A DNA stretch of 37,743 nucleotides from Eubacterium sp. CAG:786 (GTDB taxonomy: Bacteria; Bacillota; Clostridia; Oscillospirales; Ruminococcaceae): positions 1 to 37,743 of the forward strand of contig HF989518.1 in the NCBI GenBank assembly GCA_000432175.1, read 5' to 3'. Below the pieces are notes generated by a model. The model ran no database searches and was not told the DNA's origin. It worked only from the letters and a program-made list of their open reading frames with translations. Shown here piece after piece: positions 30,823-37,743 of this stretch; the stretch's first letter is position 1, and each line of letters opens with the position of its first letter. Position numbers and translations under genes: made by a program.

Positions 30823-32076
30823 ATGGTAGATTGCTTTAAAAATCTTGCGATAATCCTCATATCGGCAAAGCTGATGGGACTCGTCGCAAAAAAACTGAAG
30901 GCTCCGCAGGTGGTCGGGCAGATACTCGCGGGACTGATAATCGGTCAGGCTGTGCTCGGCTGGGTGGAAGCGGACAGCTTTATAAAGACCCTCGCCGAGA
31001 TAGGCGTAGTTATCCTGATGTTCTCCGCAGGACTTGAAACAAACCTCCGCGACCTGCTGAAAACCGGACCGGTGGCGTTCTGTATCGCGCTGGCAGGCGT
31101 GTTCGTACCGCTGGGCGGCGGCTTCCTGATGTACACCATCTACTGCAATATCGTACCTGACGCGGCCATGGGCGGAAATGTATTCAACCAGGCGCTGTTC
31201 ATCGGCACGATAATGACCGCGACCTCCGTCAGCATAACGGTGCAGGCGCTGCGGGAACTCGGGCACCTCAAGAGCCGCATAGGCACGACGATAGTCAGCG
31301 CCGCGATAATCGACGATGTTATCGGCATCATCGTGCTGACTGTAGTTATCGGTATAGAGGGCGGCAAGGACGAAACCGCCTCTACGATGACCGGTTCCCC
31401 TATCGCGGACGTTTTCATCAAGACCGGGCTTTTCATCGTGTTCGCGTTCGGCGTGGGCTTCCTGATGTACCACCTGTTCAAGTTACTGGACAAGAAGTTC
31501 TATCATCAGCGCCGTATTCCGATATTCGGTCTGGTGCTGTGCTTCCTGATGGCTTACTGCGCTGAAACGTTCTTCGGTATCGCTGATATCACCGGCGCTT
31601 ACGTCGCAGGAATAATCCTGTGCAACCTGCGCGACGCGGAATACATCGCGGGCAAGATGGATATAAGCTCCTACATGCTGTTCGGACCCGTGTTCTTCGC
31701 AAGTATCGGGCTGAATATCTCGTTCGACGGCTTCACGCTGGATCTTCTGTGGTTCTCCATCGCGTTCGTCATCGTCGCCCTGATAGGAAAGGTGATCGGC
31801 TGCGGACTTGCCGCAAAGCTCTTCAAGAACAGCTGGAAGGACTCCCTTAAAATCGGCGTGGGAATGATGACCCGCGGCGAAGTCGCGCTGATAGTCGCGA
31901 ACAAGGGTCTTGCCGTCGGCATGGTGGAACAGCGGTATTTCCTCGCGGTAATTCTGCTGATAGTGGTATCCTCCATCTCCGTGCCGATACTCCTCAAGCT
32001 TCTCTTCAAGGGAAGCAAGGGCGACGGCGAGCACCCCGACGAACATGTCACCGAGGAAGTCCCTGCGGAAGTATAA
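30823..32076 (+). CDS. CPA2-family cation:proton antiporter
   Basis: 417 residues, about 12-13 membrane helices, no TrkA-N domain, so a short CPA2 member. LGLVAKKLKAPQVVGQILAGLIIG-like start, FSAGLETNLRDLLKTG, the double-acidic helix region SAAIIDDVIGIIVL and the late MMTRGEVALIVANKGL are the family hallmarks. It exchanges Na+ or K+ for protons. Frame open to 30736, but AAAGGAGATATATTT sets ATG 30823. The stop codon TAA lies inside the half-repeat ATAAGGTCACC. Confidence 0.92.
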   Translation: MVDCFKNLAIILISAKLMGLVAKKLKAPQVVGQILAGLIIGQAVLGWVEADSFIKTLAEIGVVILMFSAGLETNLRDLLKTGPVAFCIALAGVFVPLGGGFLMYTIYCNIVPDAAMGGNVFNQALFIGTIMTATSVSITVQALRELGHLKSRIGTTIVSAAIIDDVIGIIVLTVVIGIEGGKDETASTMTGSPIADVFIKTGLFIVFAFGVGFLMYHLFKLLDKKFYHQRRIPIFGLVLCFLMAYCAETFFGIADITGAYVAGIILCNLRDAEYIAGKMDISSYMLFGPVFFASIGLNISFDGFTLDLLWFSIAFVIVALIGKVIGCGLAAKLFKNSWKDSLKIGVGMMTRGEVALIVANKGLAVGMVEQRYFLAVILLIVVSSISVPILLKLLFKGSKGDGEHPDEHVTEEVPAEV

Positions 32077-32089
32077 GGTCACCTCTAAC
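32073..32089. repeat. Solo half-end of the palindromic element family
   Basis: ATAAGGTCACCTCTAA, identical over 16 bases to the half-end at 9701 and to the outer end of copy A. It contains the antiporter's stop codon. No second end is nearby. Confidence 0.6.
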
Positions 32090-32128
32090 AAACAAAAAAC
32101 AAAAACGGGCGGCCAGAAGTCGCCCGTT
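32090..32128 (-). terminator. Terminator of the flavodoxin-like gene
   Basis: Minus-strand stem AACGGGCG/CGCCCGTT followed by TTTGTTTTTTGTTTG, 31 bases after the stop. Strong tail. Confidence 0.85.
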
Positions 32129-32158
32129 CGGGTTTGTGGAACGCCTGTGAAGATGAAC

Positions 32159-32782
32159 TCATCTGATGAAGTTCGTGCGTATCGGCTTCTCCGCAACAGG
32201 ACAGGAAATGCCTGCCGCCTTACCGGCTTCGATGCAGTTAAGCAGCCACGTCATGTTCTTCGCGAGGGTGCTGAGGGTCTGTATTCCCTCGATGTCCTGG
32301 AGCACCTGTTCAGGTGTGTTTCCGTGGACCTGGTTCCAGTACTGCGAACCTACCACCGGCATGTTGTTGATGGTGAAGTACTTGTTCAGCTGGTCGAACG
32401 CTGCGGAAGCACCGCCTCTGCGGCAGCTGACAACGCCTGCAGCCGGCTTGAACGCCATGCTCTTTCCACCGGAATAGAACGCCCTGTCCATGAATGAGCC
32501 CATCGCGCCGCTGATAGCCGCATAATGGACCGGAGAGCCGAATACGAACCCGTCGGCATCGGCAGCCCTGAGCACGAATTCATTCACAACATCGTCGATA
32601 GCGCACCTGCCAAGGCCCTTCTTGCAGGCGCCGCAGCCGATACAGCCGGAAATCGGCTTGCTGCCCACCCAGAATATCTCGGTGGAAACTCCGAGATCCT
32701 CAAAAGCTTCTGCAGTCTTCTGCAGTGCCATGTCGGTGCAGCCGTGTTGGTGGGGGCTTCCGTTAACTAATATAACTTTCAT
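32159..32782 (-). CDS. Flavodoxin-like NAD(P)H-dependent FMN oxidoreductase
   Basis: 207 residues from ATG 32782. NGSPHQHGCTDMAL is the FMN phosphate loop; GCIGCGACKKGLGRC is a Cys-rich motif as in iron-sulfur flavoproteins, which place one [4Fe-4S] cluster there. FGSPVHYAAISGAMGSFMDR is the FMN ring contact. Redox partner unknown. GGAGGT lies at ideal distance, so the longer frame (32824) is rejected. It is divergent from the DMT exporter gene. Confidence 0.9.
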   Translation of the reverse strand: MKVILVNGSPHQHGCTDMALQKTAEAFEDLGVSTEIFWVGSKPISGCIGCGACKKGLGRCAIDDVVNEFVLRAADADGFVFGSPVHYAAISGAMGSFMDRAFYSGGKSMAFKPAAGVVSCRRGGASAAFDQLNKYFTINNMPVVGSQYWNQVHGNTPEQVLQDIEGIQTLSTLAKNMTWLLNCIEAGKAAGISCPVAEKPIRTNFIR

Positions 32783-32812
32783 ATGTACCTCCTGTAGGTT
32801 TTTTACAGGAAT

Positions 32813-32841
32813 ATTATATACCAAAAAGGCCGAAAATGCAA
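32813..32841 (-). promoter_or_regulatory. Promoter of the flavodoxin-like gene
   Basis: Minus strand TTGCAT (32836-32841), 17-base spacer, TATAAT (32813-32818). The predicted transcript begins at a CCTGTA/TACAGG hairpin (32791-32809) that reaches into the Shine-Dalgarno. Confidence 0.75.
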
Positions 32842-32860
32842 CCGGTCAGCAGGAGATTTT

Positions 32861-33811
32861 ATGACAAAATACCTTAACAGGATATGGGCGGTGGTGCTGC
32901 TGGCATTCGTCAGCTGCGCCCTGTGGGGAAGCGCATTCCCGATGATAAAGATAGGCTACGCGCAGTTCGGGATAACCAACAGCGGACCCGGCGCAAAGAT
33001 ACTTTTCGCGGGGGTGCGGTTCATTCTCGCGGGAATCCTCGCGTGGCTCGCAGGGAGCGCAGTCAGCCGCAGACCCATGCTGCCGCGCCGCTCGGACTGG
33101 AGGAAAATAATCGCGCTGTGCATGTTCCAGACCGTTCTGCAGTACTTTTTCTTCTACCTCGGGCTTGCAAACTGCACCGGCGTGAAATCCTCGATAATCA
33201 ACGGCAGCGGTGCGTTCGTCGTGATACTCCTGTCAACGCTGGTGTTCCGAATGGAAAAGATGACCGCGCGGAAGCTTGTCGGGTGCATTCTCGGCTTCGC
33301 TGGGATAATCGTGATAAACCTCGGCGGCGACATGAGCGGATTTGCCTGGAACGGAGAGGGGTTCATATTCCTGACCGTGCTCAGCTACGCCGGTTCCACC
33401 ATGCTGATAAAGCGCTTCACCGGGCATGGCGCGGACCCTGTGATGTACTCCTCGCTGCAGTTCGTCATGGGCGGCGTCATTCTTTCAGTGCTGGGGCTTG
33501 CCATGGGTGGAGCTTCCGAGCCAGGGTGGGACATCACCGGCACCGGCGTCGGAACGCTGCTGTGGCTCGCGTTTGTTTCCGCAGCCGCGTACAGTCTGTG
33601 GGCGATACTGCTTAAGCACAACCCCGTGAGCCGTGTTGCGGTGTTCGGGTTCCTTAACCCGGTGTGCGGGGTGCTGCTTTCAGCGCTGCTCCTCGACGAG
33701 GCAGGACAGGCGTTCAGCATGCGCTCGCTTGCCGCGCTTATCCTGGTGTGCCTTGGCATATTCATCGTGAACTACGAAAAAAAGAAGCCCGCTACAGTCC
33801 CCGAAAAATAA
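32861..33811 (+). CDS. EamA/DMT family transporter
   Basis: 316 residues, ten hydrophobic helices in two EamA repeats (first from VVLLAFVSCALWGSAFPMIKIGYAQFG, second from NGEGFIFLTVLSYAGSTMLIKRF). Exporters of metabolites or amino acids. Start 32861 follows CAGGAGATTTT. It probably forms an operon with queH, whose AGGAGG is 9 bases downstream of this stop. Confidence 0.92.
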   Translation: MTKYLNRIWAVVLLAFVSCALWGSAFPMIKIGYAQFGITNSGPGAKILFAGVRFILAGILAWLAGSAVSRRPMLPRRSDWRKIIALCMFQTVLQYFFFYLGLANCTGVKSSIINGSGAFVVILLSTLVFRMEKMTARKLVGCILGFAGIIVINLGGDMSGFAWNGEGFIFLTVLSYAGSTMLIKRFTGHGADPVMYSSLQFVMGGVILSVLGLAMGGASEPGWDITGTGVGTLLWLAFVSAAAYSLWAILLKHNPVSRVAVFGFLNPVCGVLLSALLLDEAGQAFSMRSLAALILVCLGIFIVNYEKKKPATVPEK

Positions 33812-33820
33812 GGAGGAACC

Positions 33821-34471
33821 ATGCAGAAACAGAACTACCAGCGCATGCTTGAGGAACTCATAGCGTCCATTCCCGCGGGGGAAGCGCCCAGCCTGCTCTT
33901 ACACAGCTGCTGCGCGCCCTGCTCCAGCTACTGCCTGGAATACCTCGCGCAGTACTTCCGCATAACGCTGCTGTACTACAACCCGAACATCTCCCCGAAA
34001 GAGGAATTCGACAAGCGCACCGAGGAACTGCGCAGGCTGGTTTCAAAGCTGCCGATGAAGCACCCCGCGCAGGTCGTGGTGCCGGAATACCACCCGGAGG
34101 AATTCTACAGCGCCGTCAAAGGAATGGAGGACATGCCCGAGGGTGGAGAGCGCTGCTTCGTGTGCTACCGTCTGCGGCTGGAAAGAGCCGCGCAGTACGC
34201 TGCGGAACACGGGTTTGATTACTTCTGCTCCACCCTGTCGATAAGCCCGATGAAAAACGCCGCGAAGCTGAATGAGATAGGCGCGGAATTATCGCAGATC
34301 TACCCCGTCAGGCTGCTCCCGTCGGATTTCAAGAAAAAGGGAGGATACCTGCGCTCGATAGAGCTTTCGCGGGAATACGGGCTGTACCGTCAGAACTACT
34401 GCGGGTGCGTGTTCTCGAAGCGCGAGGCTGAACTCCGCGAGGCGCAGAAAAAAGAAGCAAAAACCAACTGA
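33821..34471 (+). CDS. queH: Epoxyqueuosine reductase QueH
   Basis: 216 residues, DUF208 family, the QueG alternative that makes queuosine in tRNA wobble positions. The metal cysteines are HSCCAPCSS (Cys30, 31, 34), RCFVCYRLRL (Cys112, 115) and NYCGC (Cys194, 196), together with YYNPNISPKEEFDKR and STLSISPMKN. AAGGAGG precedes ATG 33821. No queC-F gene is in the window. Confidence 0.95.
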   Translation: MQKQNYQRMLEELIASIPAGEAPSLLLHSCCAPCSSYCLEYLAQYFRITLLYYNPNISPKEEFDKRTEELRRLVSKLPMKHPAQVVVPEYHPEEFYSAVKGMEDMPEGGERCFVCYRLRLERAAQYAAEHGFDYFCSTLSISPMKNAAKLNEIGAELSQIYPVRLLPSDFKKKGGYLRSIELSREYGLYRQNYCGCVFSKREAELREAQKKEAKTN

Positions 34472-34525
34472 ACCTGCAACGTTTATGCCCCCTTGATGGT
34501 TTTACATGCAGAGGGCGGAATATCC

Positions 34526-34560
34526 ACCGCCTTTCAACGGAACGGAAAGGCGGTATTTTT
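34526..34560 (+). terminator. Terminator abutting the next start codon
   Basis: Stem ACCGCCTTTC (34526-34535) / GAAAGGCGGT (34545-34554) followed by ATTTTT and then immediately the ATG at 34561. The right arm contains the only Shine-Dalgarno-like sequence (GAAAGGCGG) for that gene. An alternative stem GGCGG (34514-34518) with CCGCC (34527-34531) would break it. Confidence 0.7.
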
Positions 34561-35487
34561 ATGAAAAAAATCGCATCTCTTATTCTCTCGCTGGTTATGG
34601 GAATTCTGCTGTGCGTGCCCGCTGGCGCTTCCGGCGAAGTGCTGCAGTGGTGGGACTGGGACACCACCCTGAATATCCGTAAAGAGGACGCAAACTATGT
34701 CGTCGCCGATCAGACAATTCCGTGGAGCACCAAGATTCCGGAGGGCGCAATGATGATTGTTTCCGACGGGGCAACGCTGAAGATAAAGAAGAATTTCACC
34801 GTGAACGGCGTGCTTATAGTGCATTCCGGCAGCAAGGTGCTCGTGCAGAGCGGTGGTTCCCTCATCATCGGGAAAAACGGCGTTGTCGTTTCCGAGGGGA
34901 CTGTTTCAGTCAGCAAGGGAGGAAAGCTCCGCTGCTACGGCGACCTGCAGACCAGCGGAAAGGTCGCGGTTAAGGGCGTCCTCAAGACATACAGCACCGG
35001 TAAATTCACTTACGCCATCGCTCCCCGCGCGTATTCCGGGGGAAAGCTGATGGGCAGGCGCTCCAAAATAACTGACATGCCGGAATACTACATCGAAGAC
35101 CTGCGCTCCCTTGAAGGCAAACCGCTCCACGTCCGCTTCGAGGAAACCAGCGAGGAAATGAACATCACCTGCGACCGGCAGATCATCAGATCCGCTGCGG
35201 TGGTGCTGTACAAACTCGACCGCACGATACGCAGCAAGGAATACCCCTCCACGGACAGCGAACTGGGTAAACTCATGGCGCAGCGCTACATCACAGCCAG
35301 CACCACCGGAACGCCGCTCCCGTATGAATTCGGTATCTACCACGACAGCATCATTGTTTTCACCGAGACCTCCGCAAAGACCGGGGTCACTTCCGGCAGC
35401 GTATACAAAGCCGTTCTCGGCGCGCAGACCGACCGCTGGTACAACGAACTGCTCCACCCGGATTCTGACTACCCGGTGCCTGACTGA
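34561..35487 (+). CDS. Secreted protein with short beta repeats, unknown
   Basis: 308 residues. Signal peptide MKKIASLILSLVMGILLCVPAGASG (cleavage likely after ASG or AGA). Residues ~60-150 have regularly spaced V/I/G turns (MIVSDGATLKIKKNFTVNGV, LVQSGGSLIIGKNGVVVSEG, VSVSKGGKLRCYGD) like a short beta-solenoid; residues ~170-308 are a mixed domain with no known relation. No lipobox or sorting signal. Translation may be controlled by the overlapping terminator structure. Confidence 0.7.
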   Translation: MKKIASLILSLVMGILLCVPAGASGEVLQWWDWDTTLNIRKEDANYVVADQTIPWSTKIPEGAMMIVSDGATLKIKKNFTVNGVLIVHSGSKVLVQSGGSLIIGKNGVVVSEGTVSVSKGGKLRCYGDLQTSGKVAVKGVLKTYSTGKFTYAIAPRAYSGGKLMGRRSKITDMPEYYIEDLRSLEGKPLHVRFEETSEEMNITCDRQIIRSAAVVLYKLDRTIRSKEYPSTDSELGKLMAQRYITASTTGTPLPYEFGIYHDSIIVFTETSAKTGVTSGSVYKAVLGAQTDRWYNELLHPDSDYPVPD

Positions 35488-35516
35488 TACTCCTGCAAGA
35501 AAAATCAGAAAACCTG

Positions 35517-35545
35517 TTGTCAGCGTATTGTTTTTGTGGTATAAT
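35517..35545 (+). promoter_or_regulatory. Promoter of the DUF1015 gene
   Basis: TTGTCA (35517-35522), 17-base spacer, TATAAT (35540-35545), about 58 bases before the ATG. Confidence 0.8.
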
Positions 35546-35602
35546 ACTTTTATAAACAGGCTTCTTATCGCCTGAAATCGACCCACGAAAGGAACAACAG
35601 CA

Positions 35603-36856
35603 ATGACAGCATTTACATCAGCGGATATACTCCTCCCGAAGCTTGACGCGCAGGGAATGACCAGGTGGTCTGTAGTGGCATGCGACCAGTACACCAGCGA
35701 GCCTGAATACTGGGCAAAGACTGCAGAGATTGCCGGGGACGCACCCTCCACCCTCAATCTCATCTTCCCGGAGGTTTACCTTGAACAGCCCGGCGCGGAC
35801 GAGCGCATCGCAAAGATAAACAAGACCATGCAGGAATATCTCGGCAACGGGCTTTTCAACGAGTACAAGTCCGCGCTGATACTCATGCGCCGCACCCAGG
35901 CGGACGGAAAGGTACGCACCGGTCTTGTGGGCGCAATAGACCTTGAACAGTACGACTACACCAAGGGCAGCAAGTCCCAGGTGCGCGCTACGGAAGCCAC
36001 TGTAGCCTCCCGTATCCCCCCGCGTGTGAAGATACGCCGCGACGCTGCGCTTGAGCTCCCGCACATCATGATACTCATCGACGATATGAAGCGCACAGTC
36101 ATCGAGCCGCTTGAAGCAAAGCGCGACCAGCTGACCAAGCTGTACGACTTCGACCTAATGCCGAATGGCGGTCATCTCGAGGGCTGGCTGGTGGACGGCG
36201 ACCACGCAAAGGAAGTTTTCGCAGCGCTGGACAAGCTGGCTGACAAGGAAGATTTCAACAAGCGCTACGGTCTTACCGGCGAGGAAGTCCTGCTGTACGC
36301 CATGGGCGACGGAAACCACTCCCTTGCCACCGCCAAGGAATGCTACGAGCAGAAGAAGCGCGAGGGCGCTCCCGAGGCTGCGCTGGCACGCTACGCACTC
36401 GCAGAGGTAGTCAATCTCCACAGCGAAGCGCTGGAATTCGAGGCTATCCACAGAGTCATCACCGAAACCGACGCAGCAAAGCTCATGGCTGATATGACTT
36501 CTGCGCTGAAACTCACCGAGGGTGCTTCCGGGCAGAGCTTCATAGTGCTGCTGAACGGCGAAAGGAAGCAGTATTCCGTAGGCGCTCCCACCGCTAATCT
36601 TACCGTTGGCAGCCTGCAGATGTTCCTTGACAAGTGGCTTTCTGAGAATGCCGGCAAGATAGACTATATCCACGGAGAGGACGTCGTTGAGAACCTTTCT
36701 TCCGCAGAGGGAAGCGTCGGCTTCCTGCTGCCCTCAATGACAAAGGAAGAGTTGTTCCCCACCGTTATCAAGGACGGCGCACTCCCCAGAAAGACATTCT
36801 CAATGGGACACGCGCACGACAAGCGCTTCTACTGCGAAGCCAGAAAAATCAAGTAA
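35603..36856 (+). CDS. DUF1015 family protein
   Basis: 417 residues, full-length DUF1015. The block KGSKSQVRATEATV, the LPHIMILIDD region and MGDGNHSLATAKECYE are the conserved family motifs. The last recalls the 'GDGHHR' motif of ParB/SerK-like CTP/ATP-using folds, which suggests nucleotide use, not shown here. Start 35603 follows AAAGGAAC. The next gene starts 18 bases downstream, so they form an operon. Confidence 0.85.
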   Translation: MTAFTSADILLPKLDAQGMTRWSVVACDQYTSEPEYWAKTAEIAGDAPSTLNLIFPEVYLEQPGADERIAKINKTMQEYLGNGLFNEYKSALILMRRTQADGKVRTGLVGAIDLEQYDYTKGSKSQVRATEATVASRIPPRVKIRRDAALELPHIMILIDDMKRTVIEPLEAKRDQLTKLYDFDLMPNGGHLEGWLVDGDHAKEVFAALDKLADKEDFNKRYGLTGEEVLLYAMGDGNHSLATAKECYEQKKREGAPEAALARYALAEVVNLHSEALEFEAIHRVITETDAAKLMADMTSALKLTEGASGQSFIVLLNGERKQYSVGAPTANLTVGSLQMFLDKWLSENAGKIDYIHGEDVVENLSSAEGSVGFLLPSMTKEELFPTVIKDGALPRKTFSMGHAHDKRFYCEARKIK

Positions 36857-36874
36857 TTCCGCTGAGGTATACAT

Positions 36875-37743
36875 ATGAACCTTGTTAAACTTGAACAGAT
36901 CTCAGATATGCTGCGCTCCCAGGTGGAAAGCGGCGCAGTAAAGGGCGGCTCTGCCTATGTGCTGAAAAACGGCAGACCGATATTCCGCATGAACGCGGGA
37001 ATGGCAGACGAAGCCCGCGGGATAAAATGGGAAAACGACACCATAGTGCGGCTGTATTCCATGACGAAACCGATAACCGCAGCAGCTGCCATGATACTCC
37101 TCGACCGCGGCAAGATGGACCTTTTCGATAAGGTAAGCTGGTTCATTCCCGGGTTCAGGGACCAGAAAGTGCTCACCGAAAACGGCACCGTGCCGGTCAG
37201 CCGCGAGGTGTGCGTGAAAGACCTGCTGGATATGACTTCCGGGCTGTGCTACCCCGACAGGAGCTTTCCTGCGGGCAGCGTCATGCAGGATCTTTATGAC
37301 AAGATCTGCGAGGAAGTCGCCGCAGGAAACCCCACGGATACCATCGGCTACGCGAACAGGATAGGTCAGCAGCCGCTGGCATTCCAGCCGGGCGACCGCT
37401 GGATGTACGGCACCTCCGCCGATGTGCTGGGCGCGGTCATCGAGGTGGTTTCCGGCAAGAAGTTCGGTGATTTCCTGCGGGAAGAGCTTTTTGAGCCGCT
37501 GGGCATGAAAGACACAGATTTCTGGGTACCGGAAGAGAAACTCGGCAGGTTCGCGGAAAATTACCAGGAGGATAACGGCAGGCTCGTTCCATGCCTGTGG
37601 CAGCACCTCGGGCTTACATACCTCTGCAGGAAACCACCGGAGTTCCAGTCCGGCGGCGCGGGGCTGTGTTCCACCATGGACGACTACGCGGCATTCGCTG
37701 AAATGCTGCTGAACGAGGGCGTGTACAACGGCAGACGCATTCT
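36875..37743 (+). CDS. Beta-lactamase family serine hydrolase, C-terminus cut by window
   Basis: At least 289 codons, open to the window edge. SxxK is seen as YSMTKP (Ser nucleophile, residue ~64), and WMYGTSADVLGAVIEVVSGK supplies the Tyr of the class C motif; RVEDLLTMTSG-like VKDLLDMTSGL is the family helix. No signal peptide, so it is a cytoplasmic esterase or peptidase of the AmpC/EstB group rather than an exported lactamase. GAGG lies 8 bases before ATG 36875. Confidence 0.9.
   Translation, partial: MNLVKLEQISDMLRSQVESGAVKGGSAYVLKNGRPIFRMNAGMADEARGIKWENDTIVRLYSMTKPITAAAAMILLDRGKMDLFDKVSWFIPGFRDQKVLTENGTVPVSREVCVKDLLDMTSGLCYPDRSFPAGSVMQDLYDKICEEVAAGNPTDTIGYANRIGQQPLAFQPGDRWMYGTSADVLGAVIEVVSGKKFGDFLREELFEPLGMKDTDFWVPEEKLGRFAENYQEDNGRLVPCLWQHLGLTYLCRKPPEFQSGGAGLCSTMDDYAAFAEMLLNEGVYNGRRI

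Overview
The window looks like a chromosomal segment of a Gram-positive, low-redundancy Clostridia genome, most likely Oscillospirales/Ruminococcaceae. This is inferred from ScpA/ScpB, a PyrR-attenuated pyrimidine cluster with the PyrDB/PyrK pair, a DUF896 protein, YesL and CotH families, strong AGGAGG-type ribosome sites and moderately high GC. No rRNA, complete tRNA, CRISPR array, transposase or integrase was found.

Layout. 1-1758 (minus): promoter, site-2 protease, scpA, start of scpB. 1775-5332: a small lipoprotein and a fucose/arabinose-isomerase-like enzyme (minus), then a divergent three-domain GNAT protein (plus). 5333-12038 is a patchwork region: a tRNA-Trp 3' fragment, a MATE exporter, a patatin-like lipase, an orphan 5'-truncated ZnuB-type permease and a beta-helix lipoprotein. 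Three ~160 bp palindromic elements (5686-5844, 8591-8749, 11790-11959) and half-ends of the same family lie among these genes. 12039-12644: plsY on plus. 12650-19578: an eight-gene minus-strand run (sialate-O-acetylesterase-like, DUF896, SDR, thioesterase, CotH kinase, an unlisted 35-residue membrane peptide, YesL, a membrane protein) with gaps of 20 bp or less, closed by a strong terminator. 19628-30166: ruvX and the pyrimidine cluster pyrR-pyrC-pyrF-carA-carB-(membrane protein)-pyrK-pyrD, driven by a consensus promoter and a PyrR-type attenuator; pyrB and pyrE are absent here. A second palindromic repeat separates pyrF from carA. 30195-37743: an EIIA-Glc-like protein lacking both active-site histidines, divergent from a CPA2 antiporter; a flavodoxin-like protein; a DMT exporter with queH; a secreted protein; a DUF1015 protein; and the start of a beta-lactamase-family serine hydrolase.

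How the parts work together. The pyr genes take glutamine, bicarbonate and carbamoyl-aspartate-derived intermediates towards orotate and UMP, with PyrR sensing uridine nucleotides on the leader RNA. The CotH run looks like a cell-surface or envelope module. The most unusual material is the palindromic element family: end sequence and apical loop are conserved, while the stem arms vary but keep pairing through compensatory changes. Half-ends of this family also sit beside stop codons and at the broken 5' end of the permease gene.
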